A stretch of DNA of 64,000 nt, from the NCBI GenBank assembly GCA_963648435.1, contig CAVJDT010000001.1, positions 1 to 64,000 on the forward strand. Reading direction: 5' to 3'. The notes under the pieces were generated by a model. The model saw only the letters and a list, made by a program, of their open reading frames with translations. It made no database searches and was not told the origin of the DNA. The translations under genes were made by a program, and so were the position numbers. The first letter of the stretch is position 1; the number at the start of each line of letters is the position of its first letter. This DNA is from UMGS75 sp963648435 (GTDB lineage Bacteria > Bacillota_I > Bacilli_A > ML615J-28 > CAG-313). Below are positions 42,493 to 50,642 of the stretch, piece after piece.

Positions 42493-42840
42493 ATGAAAAT
42501 TATATTTGAAAACCTTGAAACATCAATTCTTCACAACTTTAAAGGTGGAGAAAAATACCTAACTGCCAAAATGTTTGTTGATGAAAATAACAAAATAATG
42601 AAAGCATATCTTGTTCCAGGAGCATCTATTGGCATTCATACTCATTCAGATACATCAGAAGTAATTTTTATTACCGCAGGAATTGGTAAAGCCGTTTGTG
42701 ATGGAACTGAAGAAATGCTTGAAGCAGGTTCTTGTCATTACTGTCCTAAAGGAAGTACTCATACCCTTATTAATACTGGTAGCGAAAACCTATGCTTTTA
42801 TGCGGTAGTACCAAATCATGAAAATAACACTAAGAATTAA
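42493..42840 (+). CDS. Cupin domain protein
   Basis: A 115-residue single-domain cupin. The first cupin motif has HTHSDTSE (His49, His51, Glu56) and the second has PKGSTHTLINTG, giving the metal-binding 3-His/1-Glu set. Substrate unknown: small cupins bind sugars, amino acids or act as sensors. The stop is inside the terminator hairpin. Confidence 0.85.
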   Translation: MKIIFENLETSILHNFKGGEKYLTAKMFVDENNKIMKAYLVPGASIGIHTHSDTSEVIFITAGIGKAVCDGTEEMLEAGSCHYCPKGSTHTLINTGSENLCFYAVVPNHENNTKN

Positions 42841-42857
42841 ATTTCTTGGTGTTTTTT
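42826..42857 (+). terminator. Terminator of the cupin gene
   Basis: AACACTAAGAA pairs with TTCTTGGTGTT (one wobble) and overlaps the stop codon, followed by TTTT. Confidence 0.8.
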
Positions 42858-42912
42858 GCTTAAAAATTTTTCATATTGATGGTATAATAATAGAAAATAA
42901 AAGGAGATTAAT

Positions 42913-45681
42913 ATGCTTAAAAAACGAAACATAGTAACTATACTAGCATTATTTGTTGCCTTACTACTTACAAGTTGTGCGGTGCTTAACAAAAATTTAA
43001 CCAAACTTGAGGCTCCAGAAATTACATTAAATGATAATATAATTTCATGGAATGTGGTAAATGATGCCAAAAGTTACACGCTTTATATTAATGGTACAAC
43101 TGAAATCAACTTTAAAAATACAGAAACGCAGTATAAATTAGAAATAACTAAAGATGGAATCTACAAAATAAAGATGAAGGCTATTGGTGATCATAAAACA
43201 TATGCAAATAGTGATTATAGTAATATAATTACGTATAATTATCATGCAAACGTAGACACTAAATTAGATACTCCTGTTATTTCAATATCTAAAAATACAA
43301 TTATTTGGGAAACTATTAACAATGCTACTGAATATAAAATATATGTTGATGAAGCTTTAATTTCCACAATTTCCACATCTTATTTTACACTTGTTGGTTA
43401 TGATGATGATATTGAACATACTATAAAAGTGATTGCATCATGTCAACCAAGTTACATTGATAGTGATTTTAGTAATGAAGTAGTTTATAATTCACTACAA
43501 AAACTAATGAAAATTAGTGAAATCAAAGAATTAGTTGATGCCTTGCAAAGTGAAGTAGATGTTGCCTTTGTGGGCAAAGTTATGGGGTTTGATGCAAATG
43601 GTTATGCTCATGTTGCGGATGAAACTGGTTATATTTACATTCGCCACATTTGTAGAGAATTAACATTAGGACAAAAAGTTAAAATTGAAGGTAAAGTCTA
43701 CATTTATCGAGGTAGTTATAATTATCCAGAATATACAAGACAAATATCATCCACCAATATTAAAGTATCAATCTATGATGGTACAATTGATAATGTAATT
43801 GAACCTGTTGAAATTACATCAAAAGATTTAGAAAACACTAGTGTTACATCAAGTTTTCATGGTAATCCGGTCACAATCACTGGTACAGTTGAATGTGGTA
43901 GTACTCGTTATACTTTTTATTTAAATGATGATACTGGAAAACATTTAGTTAGTATTCATCATTATTCAAGTAATTTTAATAATGATATTATTGATCCATC
44001 CGAAAACATTTTTTTAACTTTAAATAATAAAAAGGTAACTTTAACAGGGGTTATTTATCGTTATTATGAAGCTGAAAATATTTGGACTTTACAGTGCATT
44101 GGTCTAACAAATGAAGTAAAAATACTTTCAGAAAGAATTGAAGCTCCGGTTATTTCAATAGTAGACAACCAACTAGTATGGACAAAACTTCTATATCATG
44201 GTGATTACGACATAATTGTAAATGGAAATTACTACACAACAACGCAAAATACCTATTTTGATTTAAGCAAATTAGAAGATGGAAGTTATAAACTACAAGT
44301 TAAAGCAAATTCCAATAATGAAAATTATGATGATAGTATTTATAGCAATATAATTGTTTATACTAAAAATGCTACAATCAATGAAATAAATATTTTTATG
44401 ATTAATGATACTCATGGATCATTTGTTGATGGTGATACCCCAGGGGTTGAAAGATTAAGTTCTTTAATTAAATATTTAACTGAAGAAAATGGTGATTATA
44501 TTAAAATTGCAAATGGTGATATTTTTCAAGGCTCATATGTTTCAAGTATTTTATATGGTTTACCATTTATTGATGCTCTAAACCAAATGAATTTTGATGC
44601 CTTTGTCATTGGGAATCATGAATTTGACTGGGGTTTAGATAAAATACATGCTTATAAAGATGGCGATTATAGTAATGGTGAGGCCGATTTTCCATTTTTA
44701 GGTGCTAACATATATGATAAAAAAACCAATGAAAGAGTCTCGTGGTTAGATCCATATACTATAGTTGAAATTAATGGTTTAAAACTTGGTATTATTGGTA
44801 TTATTGGTTATGACCTTGAATCAAGCATATTATATGACAACGTTAAAGACTATGATTTTGTTTATCCACTTGAGATAATTAAACAATATGCAAAAGAACT
44901 AAGAACTGAACTTGATTGTGACGCTGTAATTGTATCTAACCACGATTATGATACAGAATTAAACAAAGAAATTGCTAAACTAACTGGTGATATGCGTATT
45001 GATGGCATTTTATGTGGTCATACTCACCAAAATGAATATGATATTCTTACAAGAAGTGATAGTGTGAATATTGTTGTGGTTGAAAACCAAGACAAAAATC
45101 AATCCGCAACTTCTTTAACACTATTACTTAATAAATCATTAGATTATGAAAGTTATAAATTTGAAAGATATTATCCTTCAAACTATGATTTAGATAAAGA
45201 AATGCACTCAGTTATCTCAAAATATCAATCCGTAATTGATGAAAGTACACGCCAAATTGGTTTTACTGAACACTACTTATCTCGTCAAACCCTTGGAATT
45301 TACGCTGTTACCTCAATGAAGGAAAAATTTAATGTTGATGTTGCAATCATGAATACTGGAGGCGTTAGAGCAACCATCGCAAATGGTGAAATTACAGTAG
45401 CTAATGTTTTTGAAGTATTTCCTTTCAATAACATGATTATAACAACCACAATGAAGGGTAGTGCTCTAAAATCATTATACAATCAAAATAGTGATTACTT
45501 ATATTTTAATACTGATTTTAATGTTACAAATTTACAAAACAATAAAGATTATAGTGTCGCGGTGATAGATTATGTTTATGCAGCTACAAGATATTCAGAA
45601 TTTAAGAATACTGCTAGAAAAGATACAAATATACTATTACGTGATTTAGTAATTGATTATATTGAAAAATTATATTATTAG
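42913..45681 (+). CDS. Surface lipoprotein with 5'-nucleotidase/metallophosphatase domain
   Basis: A 922-residue lipoprotein with lipobox LTSC (Cys22). Residues 35-195 hold two fibronectin-III-like modules (each with a WxxxxxxxxYxxY pattern). An OB-fold-like part follows at 200-400 (VAFVGKVMGFD, KVKIEGKVY), then another FnIII-like module. From about 494 is the UshA/CD73-type metallophosphatase: MINDTHGS (Asp499, His501), NGDIFQGS, GNHEFDW (568-574), NHDYD and GHTH (702-705). The 5'-nucleotidase C-terminal domain has MNTGGVRA. Such enzymes strip phosphate from nucleotides outside the cell, matching the nearby nucleoside uptake genes. Substrate inferred. Confidence 0.88.
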   Translation: MLKKRNIVTILALFVALLLTSCAVLNKNLTKLEAPEITLNDNIISWNVVNDAKSYTLYINGTTEINFKNTETQYKLEITKDGIYKIKMKAIGDHKTYANSDYSNIITYNYHANVDTKLDTPVISISKNTIIWETINNATEYKIYVDEALISTISTSYFTLVGYDDDIEHTIKVIASCQPSYIDSDFSNEVVYNSLQKLMKISEIKELVDALQSEVDVAFVGKVMGFDANGYAHVADETGYIYIRHICRELTLGQKVKIEGKVYIYRGSYNYPEYTRQISSTNIKVSIYDGTIDNVIEPVEITSKDLENTSVTSSFHGNPVTITGTVECGSTRYTFYLNDDTGKHLVSIHHYSSNFNNDIIDPSENIFLTLNNKKVTLTGVIYRYYEAENIWTLQCIGLTNEVKILSERIEAPVISIVDNQLVWTKLLYHGDYDIIVNGNYYTTTQNTYFDLSKLEDGSYKLQVKANSNNENYDDSIYSNIIVYTKNATINEINIFMINDTHGSFVDGDTPGVERLSSLIKYLTEENGDYIKIANGDIFQGSYVSSILYGLPFIDALNQMNFDAFVIGNHEFDWGLDKIHAYKDGDYSNGEADFPFLGANIYDKKTNERVSWLDPYTIVEINGLKLGIIGIIGYDLESSILYDNVKDYDFVYPLEIIKQYAKELRTELDCDAVIVSNHDYDTELNKEIAKLTGDMRIDGILCGHTHQNEYDILTRSDSVNIVVVENQDKNQSATSLTLLLNKSLDYESYKFERYYPSNYDLDKEMHSVISKYQSVIDESTRQIGFTEHYLSRQTLGIYAVTSMKEKFNVDVAIMNTGGVRATIANGEITVANVFEVFPFNNMIITTTMKGSALKSLYNQNSDYLYFNTDFNVTNLQNNKDYSVAVIDYVYAATRYSEFKNTARKDTNILLRDLVIDYIEKLYY

Positions 45682-45689
45682 GGGTAAAA

Positions 45690-46415
45690 ATGGTAAAGGA
45701 AGAACTATTTAACAAGAAAAAGCAAGAATATATCAAAAGTAATAAAAAAATTGCAATTTCATTTTTTTTAACAAACGTTTTTTTCACCCTTCTTTGGGCA
45801 ATCTCCGGATTTACAATTACATCAAACAACCTATCAAGTGATACAGGTCCAATAATAGTATTTATATTTTTAACGCTAACTTTAATATCACTTATAACAG
45901 GAATTATAATGGTGATCATGCATAAAAAAAATCATACCGGCAAAGTTGAATACTTTACCGAAGAAGATAAAATAAACTATATACCATCATTCTTAACAAA
46001 TCAAATAATTTACAGTAATGTATTATTAATAGGTATTTTAATCATATTAGTTGGTATTGTTTTAAGAGGCGACTTAGGAATTCAAATTGCCTCAATTGGT
46101 CTTGCCCTAGCAGGTTTTGCCATATCTTTTTGTCTTTATTACCGAATCGTAAGAAGATCATACCTAGTAAAGAAAAGCAACGTTATAAATGATGTAATAA
46201 AAGAAAAAAGTTTGTACTATTCAACTTCAATTATTGAAAGAATAGTTTACTTAATTTTTGTTATGATTATTATAATAATGGTATTTAATTTAATAATAAA
46301 TTATCAAAGTAAATTAAATAAAATACTACTATTTGTTAGTTATGGATTATTTATAGGATATAATTTATACATTGAATTGAAATGTCTAAAAATAAATAGT
46401 AACAATGATAATTAA
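45690..46415 (+). CDS. Multi-pass membrane protein of unknown function
   Basis: A 241-residue protein with six membrane segments in two clusters and a basic N terminus. No motif or family is recognised. It starts eight bases after the nucleotidase stop with a GGGTAAAA site, so it is probably cotranscribed. The transcript ends at 46429-46458. Confidence 0.75.
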   Translation: MVKEELFNKKKQEYIKSNKKIAISFFLTNVFFTLLWAISGFTITSNNLSSDTGPIIVFIFLTLTLISLITGIIMVIMHKKNHTGKVEYFTEEDKINYIPSFLTNQIIYSNVLLIGILIILVGIVLRGDLGIQIASIGLALAGFAISFCLYYRIVRRSYLVKKSNVINDVIKEKSLYYSTSIIERIVYLIFVMIIIIMVFNLIINYQSKLNKILLFVSYGLFIGYNLYIELKCLKINSNNDN

Positions 46416-46428
46416 TGCAAATATAAAC

Positions 46429-46458
46429 GGGGGACACAGTTGAAAGTGCCCCTTTTTT
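46429..46458 (+). terminator. Terminator after the nucleotidase operon
   Basis: GGGG and CAC pair with GTG and CCCC around a loop, with a small bulge, followed by six T. It lies 29 bases before the tandem repeat array. Confidence 0.75.
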
Positions 46459-46486
46459 GAAAAAAGTTAAAAAAATTTCAAAAAAA

Positions 46487-46889
46487 GCGGACAAATCCGT
46501 TGTTTCATTCGTATATGATTATAGAGGGAGAAAAATTGCTTTCTTTATAATCATGTCGAAAAATTAAAAAAAATGAAAAAAAATTTAAAAAAAGCGGACA
46601 AATTCGTTGTTTCATTCGTATATGATTATAGAGGGAGAAAAATTGCTTTCTTTATAATCATGTCGAAAAATTAAAAAAAATGAAAAAAAATTTAAAAAAA
46701 GCGGACAAATTCGTTGTTTCATTCGTATATGATTATAGAGGGAGAAAAATTGCTTTCTTTATAATCATGTCGAAAAATTAAAAAAAATGAAAAAAAATTT
46801 AAAAAAAGCGGACAAATTCGTTGTTTCATTCGTATATGATTATAGAGGGAGAAAAATTGCTTTCTTTATAATCATGTCGAAAATTTAAG
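46487..46889 (+). repeat. Tandem array of four 107-bp units, each encoding a conserved hairpin
   Basis: Units start with GCGGACAAAT at 46487, 46594, 46701 and 46808, exactly 107 bases apart, and are almost identical (one base differs in the first). The last unit lacks its end; a diverged fifth copy follows to about 46985 (ACCGGACTAAAAAATG, then GATTATAGAGAAAG). Each unit holds a 15-bp stem (TGATTATA with TATAATCA plus G-T-containing pairs inward) with a short A/T loop, a small CGGA hairpin and long A-runs. No frame stays open across units. There is no gene in 46416-47383. Confidence 0.9.
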
Positions 46890-46985
46890 AAAATTTCATT
46901 ATAACCGGACTAAAAAATGAATTTTCACTTGTATGTGATTATAGAGAAAGAAAAAACGCTTGTTTTTCTAAAAGTGAAAAAAAGG

Positions 46986-47383
46986 GGAATTTTTCTACTG
47001 CTTATAAGAACATAGCCTCCTTCTACAGTAATTACATTATTTTTGTTAATTACAATTTTTAGAAAGGAGCAGAAAGTAAGATGATTGGGTCTGATTAAAC
47101 TATTGTAGTTCAAATTAGTGATTGTGTAAGCTTGTTAATGCTTAGCTATTTGTATAAAGTTTTTAGCTTTAAAAATTTTTCCATAAGTTGAATTTAAATT
47201 CCTTAAAATTAACAATTCAATTAAACTCTTCTTTTCAAATGCCATAAAAATGAGTAATTGAGCATTATCCATTACATACACTAAAATCGCTTTATCAAAT
47301 TTTATAGTTTTATTTTGGTAAAGTATGATGATAAAAACTAGATAATATTTATTACAAAAATGAAAAAAGGAGAAAAAAATTAA
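46986..47383. other. 398-base gap before the sigma factor gene
   Basis: AT-rich sequence with a ribosome-site-like AAAGGAG before a five-codon frame at about 47074. No promoter or gene could be supported. It links the repeat array to the sigma factor gene. Confidence 0.4.
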
Positions 47384-47971
47384 ATGTCCGTAGTTTCAGG
47401 GAACTATACACTAGTTAAGAGAATTCTAGAACGTGATGAAGAAGCATTTAAAACATTATTTTACATTTACCGTAGCAGGATATTTTATATTGCCTATAAA
47501 ATGACAGGTAGTAAATTTGATGCTGATGACTGCGTTCAAGAAATATTTCTAAAGGTCATAGAAACATTAGCAAGTTATGATCCTAACATTAGTAGCTTCA
47601 CAACGTGGATTGTGACACTAGCCAAAAATTATATTTTAGATTACATGAAGTTAAAGAGAATTCATGATAAAAAGTGCGTACTTGATCCAAATATTGTCTA
47701 TTGTAAATGTGTAGATAATAATTTCGAACGTATAGTATTACTATCAGAAGTAGAAAGTGTAATCGGAGAATATGACTATCAAATATTGTTATTCAAAGTA
47801 GCATTTAACATGACGTTTATGGAAATTGCAAGGTTACTAGAAATATCGCCAAGTAAGGCTAAAAGATTTTATTATAATGCATATGATGCCGCAAAAAATT
47901 ATGTAAGAGAAAAAGGATATGAAGTCGAAGATGAAAAAGACGCTAGAACAAATTATACAAGAAGATTTTGA
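47384..47971 (+). CDS. ECF-type sigma-70 family factor
   Basis: A 195-residue sigma factor. Region 2 is at about 20-70 (LFYIYRSRIFYIAYKM, DADDCVQEIFLKVI, SSFTTWIVTLAKNYILDYMK) and region 4 at about 125-165 (FMEIARLLEISPSKAKRFYY). AAAAAGGAG lies upstream. It directs RNA polymerase to a small regulon, perhaps including its own operon. The next gene overlaps it by about 50 bases and has an anti-sigma layout. Confidence 0.9.
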   Translation: MSVVSGNYTLVKRILERDEEAFKTLFYIYRSRIFYIAYKMTGSKFDADDCVQEIFLKVIETLASYDPNISSFTTWIVTLAKNYILDYMKLKRIHDKKCVLDPNIVYCKCVDNNFERIVLLSEVESVIGEYDYQILLFKVAFNMTFMEIARLLEISPSKAKRFYYNAYDAAKNYVREKGYEVEDEKDARTNYTRRF

Positions 47972-48746
47972 TAAAAATTATCGATGCGAACTAAAAGCTG
48001 AAGATATTATCGCAAGAACTGATTACTTCAATAAACCTATAACAGTAGAATCTGAAGTAATGGTTTGTAATAGTGATTCAGCTAATTTAGAAGAATCTCT
48101 TAATGTAGGTACAGCTCTTCAAACAGAAAATCAAATCAATTCGACTCAAATAATTGCTTGTGAGAATGAACTAGATAGTAAAAAATCAAAAGAAGAAACA
48201 AAGCAAAGTGAAATTAAAGAACCAAAAAATAAATTCTTATTTTATCAAAGAGCATTTCGTTCAGCTATTCTTGTTACGACTATGTTAATAATTGTTATTT
48301 CAGTACTCGCAGTAAATGTATCAAAACTAAATGATGAAAAAAAGCTTTGGAACGATAAAATAGATTCTCAAATTACATACAATGTGTTATCTAATAGTGA
48401 ATTAAAATATATGCATGAAAATGCTGATCGAATATATGAACATTGTGTTTTTGAAGTAATGCTTAATGAGCATGCTAAATTGATGATTTATAACGGAACG
48501 GTTTATCTTGATCATCAAAAATCAAATAAGATTTATTTTTATAAAGTTGTAGACTCATGTGAAAATATCAATGGGTTAACCTTACAGTGCAATGAAAGAA
48601 TTATAAATGTGACAAATGATAATGCCTTTGGTATTTTAACTGTTATAAATTCTAGTAATAGTGCACCGTATGATAGTTTTGAAATTATAGCTAGTTATGG
48701 TAGTACTAGTGTTAAGTATCAAGTTTGTGTACCAACTAGTTTGTAG
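47919..48746 (+). CDS. Membrane-anchored putative anti-sigma factor
   Basis: A 275-residue protein: about 110 N-terminal residues are cytoplasmic, charged and acidic; one membrane segment follows at about 110-133 (FRSAILVTTMLIIVISVL); the remaining 140 residues are outside. This topology and the overlap with the sigma factor gene fit an anti-sigma factor, although no zinc HHCC motif is seen. The start may be 47919 or the ATG at 47931. An S8 protease gene follows, which might process it. Confidence 0.7.
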   Translation: MKSKMKKTLEQIIQEDFDKNYRCELKAEDIIARTDYFNKPITVESEVMVCNSDSANLEESLNVGTALQTENQINSTQIIACENELDSKKSKEETKQSEIKEPKNKFLFYQRAFRSAILVTTMLIIVISVLAVNVSKLNDEKKLWNDKIDSQITYNVLSNSELKYMHENADRIYEHCVFEVMLNEHAKLMIYNGTVYLDHQKSNKIYFYKVVDSCENINGLTLQCNERIINVTNDNAFGILTVINSSNSAPYDSFEIIASYGSTSVKYQVCVPTSL

Positions 48747-48781
48747 AATTACTTGTTTAGGGACACTTAAATACTAACACT

Positions 48782-50452
48782 ATGAGAAAAATACACAACA
48801 TAATTTTAATTACTATTATAACTTTAGGTATAATTGCCTTAAATGATTACCATATTAAAAATGAAAAAATAATATATGAATTAAACAGTGAATACCAGCC
48901 CAAATCTCTAAAGGAGGGGTTAGAGATGAGCTCTACCTTAGAAAAGGTATCAGTGGTAGCTCAGTTTAATTATGAAAAATTTATTTATAATAATTCTCTT
49001 TCCGATGATGCCACAATGGAAGAGGTCAATGCGTATCGAGATGCTAAAAGAGCAGCAGGTAGGGCCTATCACAGTGTATTAAACCGAAGAATAGCATCAA
49101 CATTATCAGTTAAGGGGTATGATACTGTTTTTGTTAGTTCTTTACTTCCATTTATAGAGTACACTTTTAGCCAAACTGAATACGCAAAAAATCAAGAAGA
49201 AGTATTAGCCAAATTAACATCACACCGCGAGGTGTCAAATGTTATTATCAAAAGCGCTGTAAATAATCAACAAGAAAAATTCCAGTTAGCAATTGGGGAA
49301 GCAAACGCTGGAGAAATTTATGACAGTCGTTCATACACAGGGGATGGTGTAACTGTCGGCGTACTTGAAGTTGGTATAATTAATGCTTCTCATACGAATA
49401 TGCAAGGGCATTCCATCACATATTATGATCAACCAGGCTTCACTGAAGAAGTAACTGACCATGCGACAATCTGTGCTAGTTTAATAGGGGGAAATATTGG
49501 CATGGCGCCTGATGTAACGTTCTTAAGTTCCGGTCTTAAGACAAATAATCTTTATGGGGAAGTTGAATGGATGGTTAATAATGGGGCTGATATTATTAAT
49601 ATGTCATTTGGTGAAATAACACCAACTGGAATATATGACTCAAATTCTGCTTATGTTGATAATATGGTTAAAACATATGATGTTATTTGTGTCGCAGCTG
49701 TTGGTAATGATGGTGCTGAAAGCGGTAAGGTTTGTAATCCTGCTCTTGGCTATAATGTAATTGGGGTTGGGGCAACAGATACTACAGGAGCTCAACTTGG
49801 ATCTTCTTCAACACAAGTAGTAGAGGGACCAAGTAAACCAACCATTGGAGCTCCTGGTTACTGTTTGACCATTGAAAATTGTGGTATTGGATATTATGGT
49901 ACCAGTTTTGCTTGTGCTTTTACATCGGGTATGATTGCTACCTTATTGGAAGCTCATCCAGCTCTTAAAACAAAGCCTGAGATGGTACTAGCTATGATTA
50001 CTGCTAATGCTAGTTATATTAGTGGTTATGACAAAACTAAAGCAAATGGTTTTAACAAATATTTAGGAGCAGGACGAATTAATCTTGGAAAAACTGTTGA
50101 AAATTATAACCGAATATGGAGCTTTCAAAATTCCGGTGGTTATGATGGAAGTCTTGTATATCACTTTTCCGCATATATGATGGAAGGTGTAACTTTACAA
50201 GCGGCCTTTGCATGGCTTGCCACCGCAAACGTATCAAATCACCAAGCATCCTTCAGTAAATATGAAGCCCAAATTGTTCGTCGTAGTGATGGCGTAGTAT
50301 GTGCTGTTGCAAATTCCACGGGGGATAACATTCAATTTTTACGCTATATTACGGATAAAGAAGATTTCTATGATATGCGTATTTATCAAAAATGTGGAAG
50401 CATTAGTACTTCAAATCCTGATAAACTAGCCTTTGCTTATCGTATGAACTAA
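48782..50452 (+). CDS. Subtilisin-like S8 protease with Glu at the catalytic Asp position
   Basis: A 556-residue protein with an N-terminal hydrophobic segment (residues 6-21), a prodomain-like region and an S8 peptidase domain at about 185-430. The His is 227 (DHATICASLIGG), the oxyanion Asn 309 (VGNDG) and the Ser 375 (GTSFACAF). Where subtilisin has Asp in VxVIDxGI, this protein has Glu196 (VGVLEVGI). The C-terminal 110 residues form a beta-rich domain. The first ATG has no good ribosome site; a strong one (GGAGG) precedes an in-frame ATG at 48926 that would omit the membrane segment. It is the third gene of the sigma/anti-sigma operon and may process a membrane or surface target. Confidence 0.85.
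   Translation: MRKIHNIILITIITLGIIALNDYHIKNEKIIYELNSEYQPKSLKEGLEMSSTLEKVSVVAQFNYEKFIYNNSLSDDATMEEVNAYRDAKRAAGRAYHSVLNRRIASTLSVKGYDTVFVSSLLPFIEYTFSQTEYAKNQEEVLAKLTSHREVSNVIIKSAVNNQQEKFQLAIGEANAGEIYDSRSYTGDGVTVGVLEVGIINASHTNMQGHSITYYDQPGFTEEVTDHATICASLIGGNIGMAPDVTFLSSGLKTNNLYGEVEWMVNNGADIINMSFGEITPTGIYDSNSAYVDNMVKTYDVICVAAVGNDGAESGKVCNPALGYNVIGVGATDTTGAQLGSSSTQVVEGPSKPTIGAPGYCLTIENCGIGYYGTSFACAFTSGMIATLLEAHPALKTKPEMVLAMITANASYISGYDKTKANGFNKYLGAGRINLGKTVENYNRIWSFQNSGGYDGSLVYHFSAYMMEGVTLQAAFAWLATANVSNHQASFSKYEAQIVRRSDGVVCAVANSTGDNIQFLRYITDKEDFYDMRIYQKCGSISTSNPDKLAFAYRMN
48904..48927 (+). promoter_or_regulatory. Hairpin presenting an internal ribosome site and start codon
   Basis: ATCTCTAA and TTAGAGAT pair perfectly; the eight-base loop is AGGAGGGG, and the ATG at 48926 lies at the edge of the 3' arm. 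A second hairpin, TACCTT-AGAA-AAGGTA, follows at 48934-48949. It could regulate a shorter, membrane-free form of the protease. Confidence 0.55.
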
Positions 50453-50481
50453 TAATTATTTTTTATTTCATTCTATATAAA

Positions 50482-50520
50482 AAACATGAGTTAATTTTTA
50501 TAAGTTAACTTGTGTTTTTT
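50482..50520 (+). terminator. Terminator of the sigma/protease operon
   Basis: AAACATGAGTTAA pairs with TTAACTTGTGTTT (two wobbles), followed by T. Confidence 0.8.
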
Positions 50521-50592
50521 CTCTATAAAGCATAAGCAAAACCTGAATTGTGCTTTCTAAACAGTAAAAAATGCAATTTAATTGATTAAGCA

Positions 50593-50621
50593 TTGTTAAA
50601 CTGTTTAGTATTTGCTATAAT
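50593..50621 (+). promoter_or_regulatory. Promoter of the TMEM164-like gene
   Basis: TTGTTA and TATAAT are 17 bases apart, with TGC before the -10. Confidence 0.7.
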
Positions 50622-50642
50622 AGTTGAAGAAGGGGGTATCTT

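Noticed and set aside
46487..46985. Repeat array as a CRISPR or a type III toxin-antitoxin RNA
   Set aside because: Units of 107 bases have no spacer-repeat pattern, and no cas gene or ToxN-like toxin gene is next to them.
46925..47113. 62-codon minus-strand frame after the repeats
   Set aside because: No ribosome site and no recognisable protein; it covers the diverged fifth repeat.
50593..50621. Rex-binding site at TTGTTAAACTGTTTAGTA
   Set aside because: Only the first half fits the Rex consensus; the second half has about four of seven matches.
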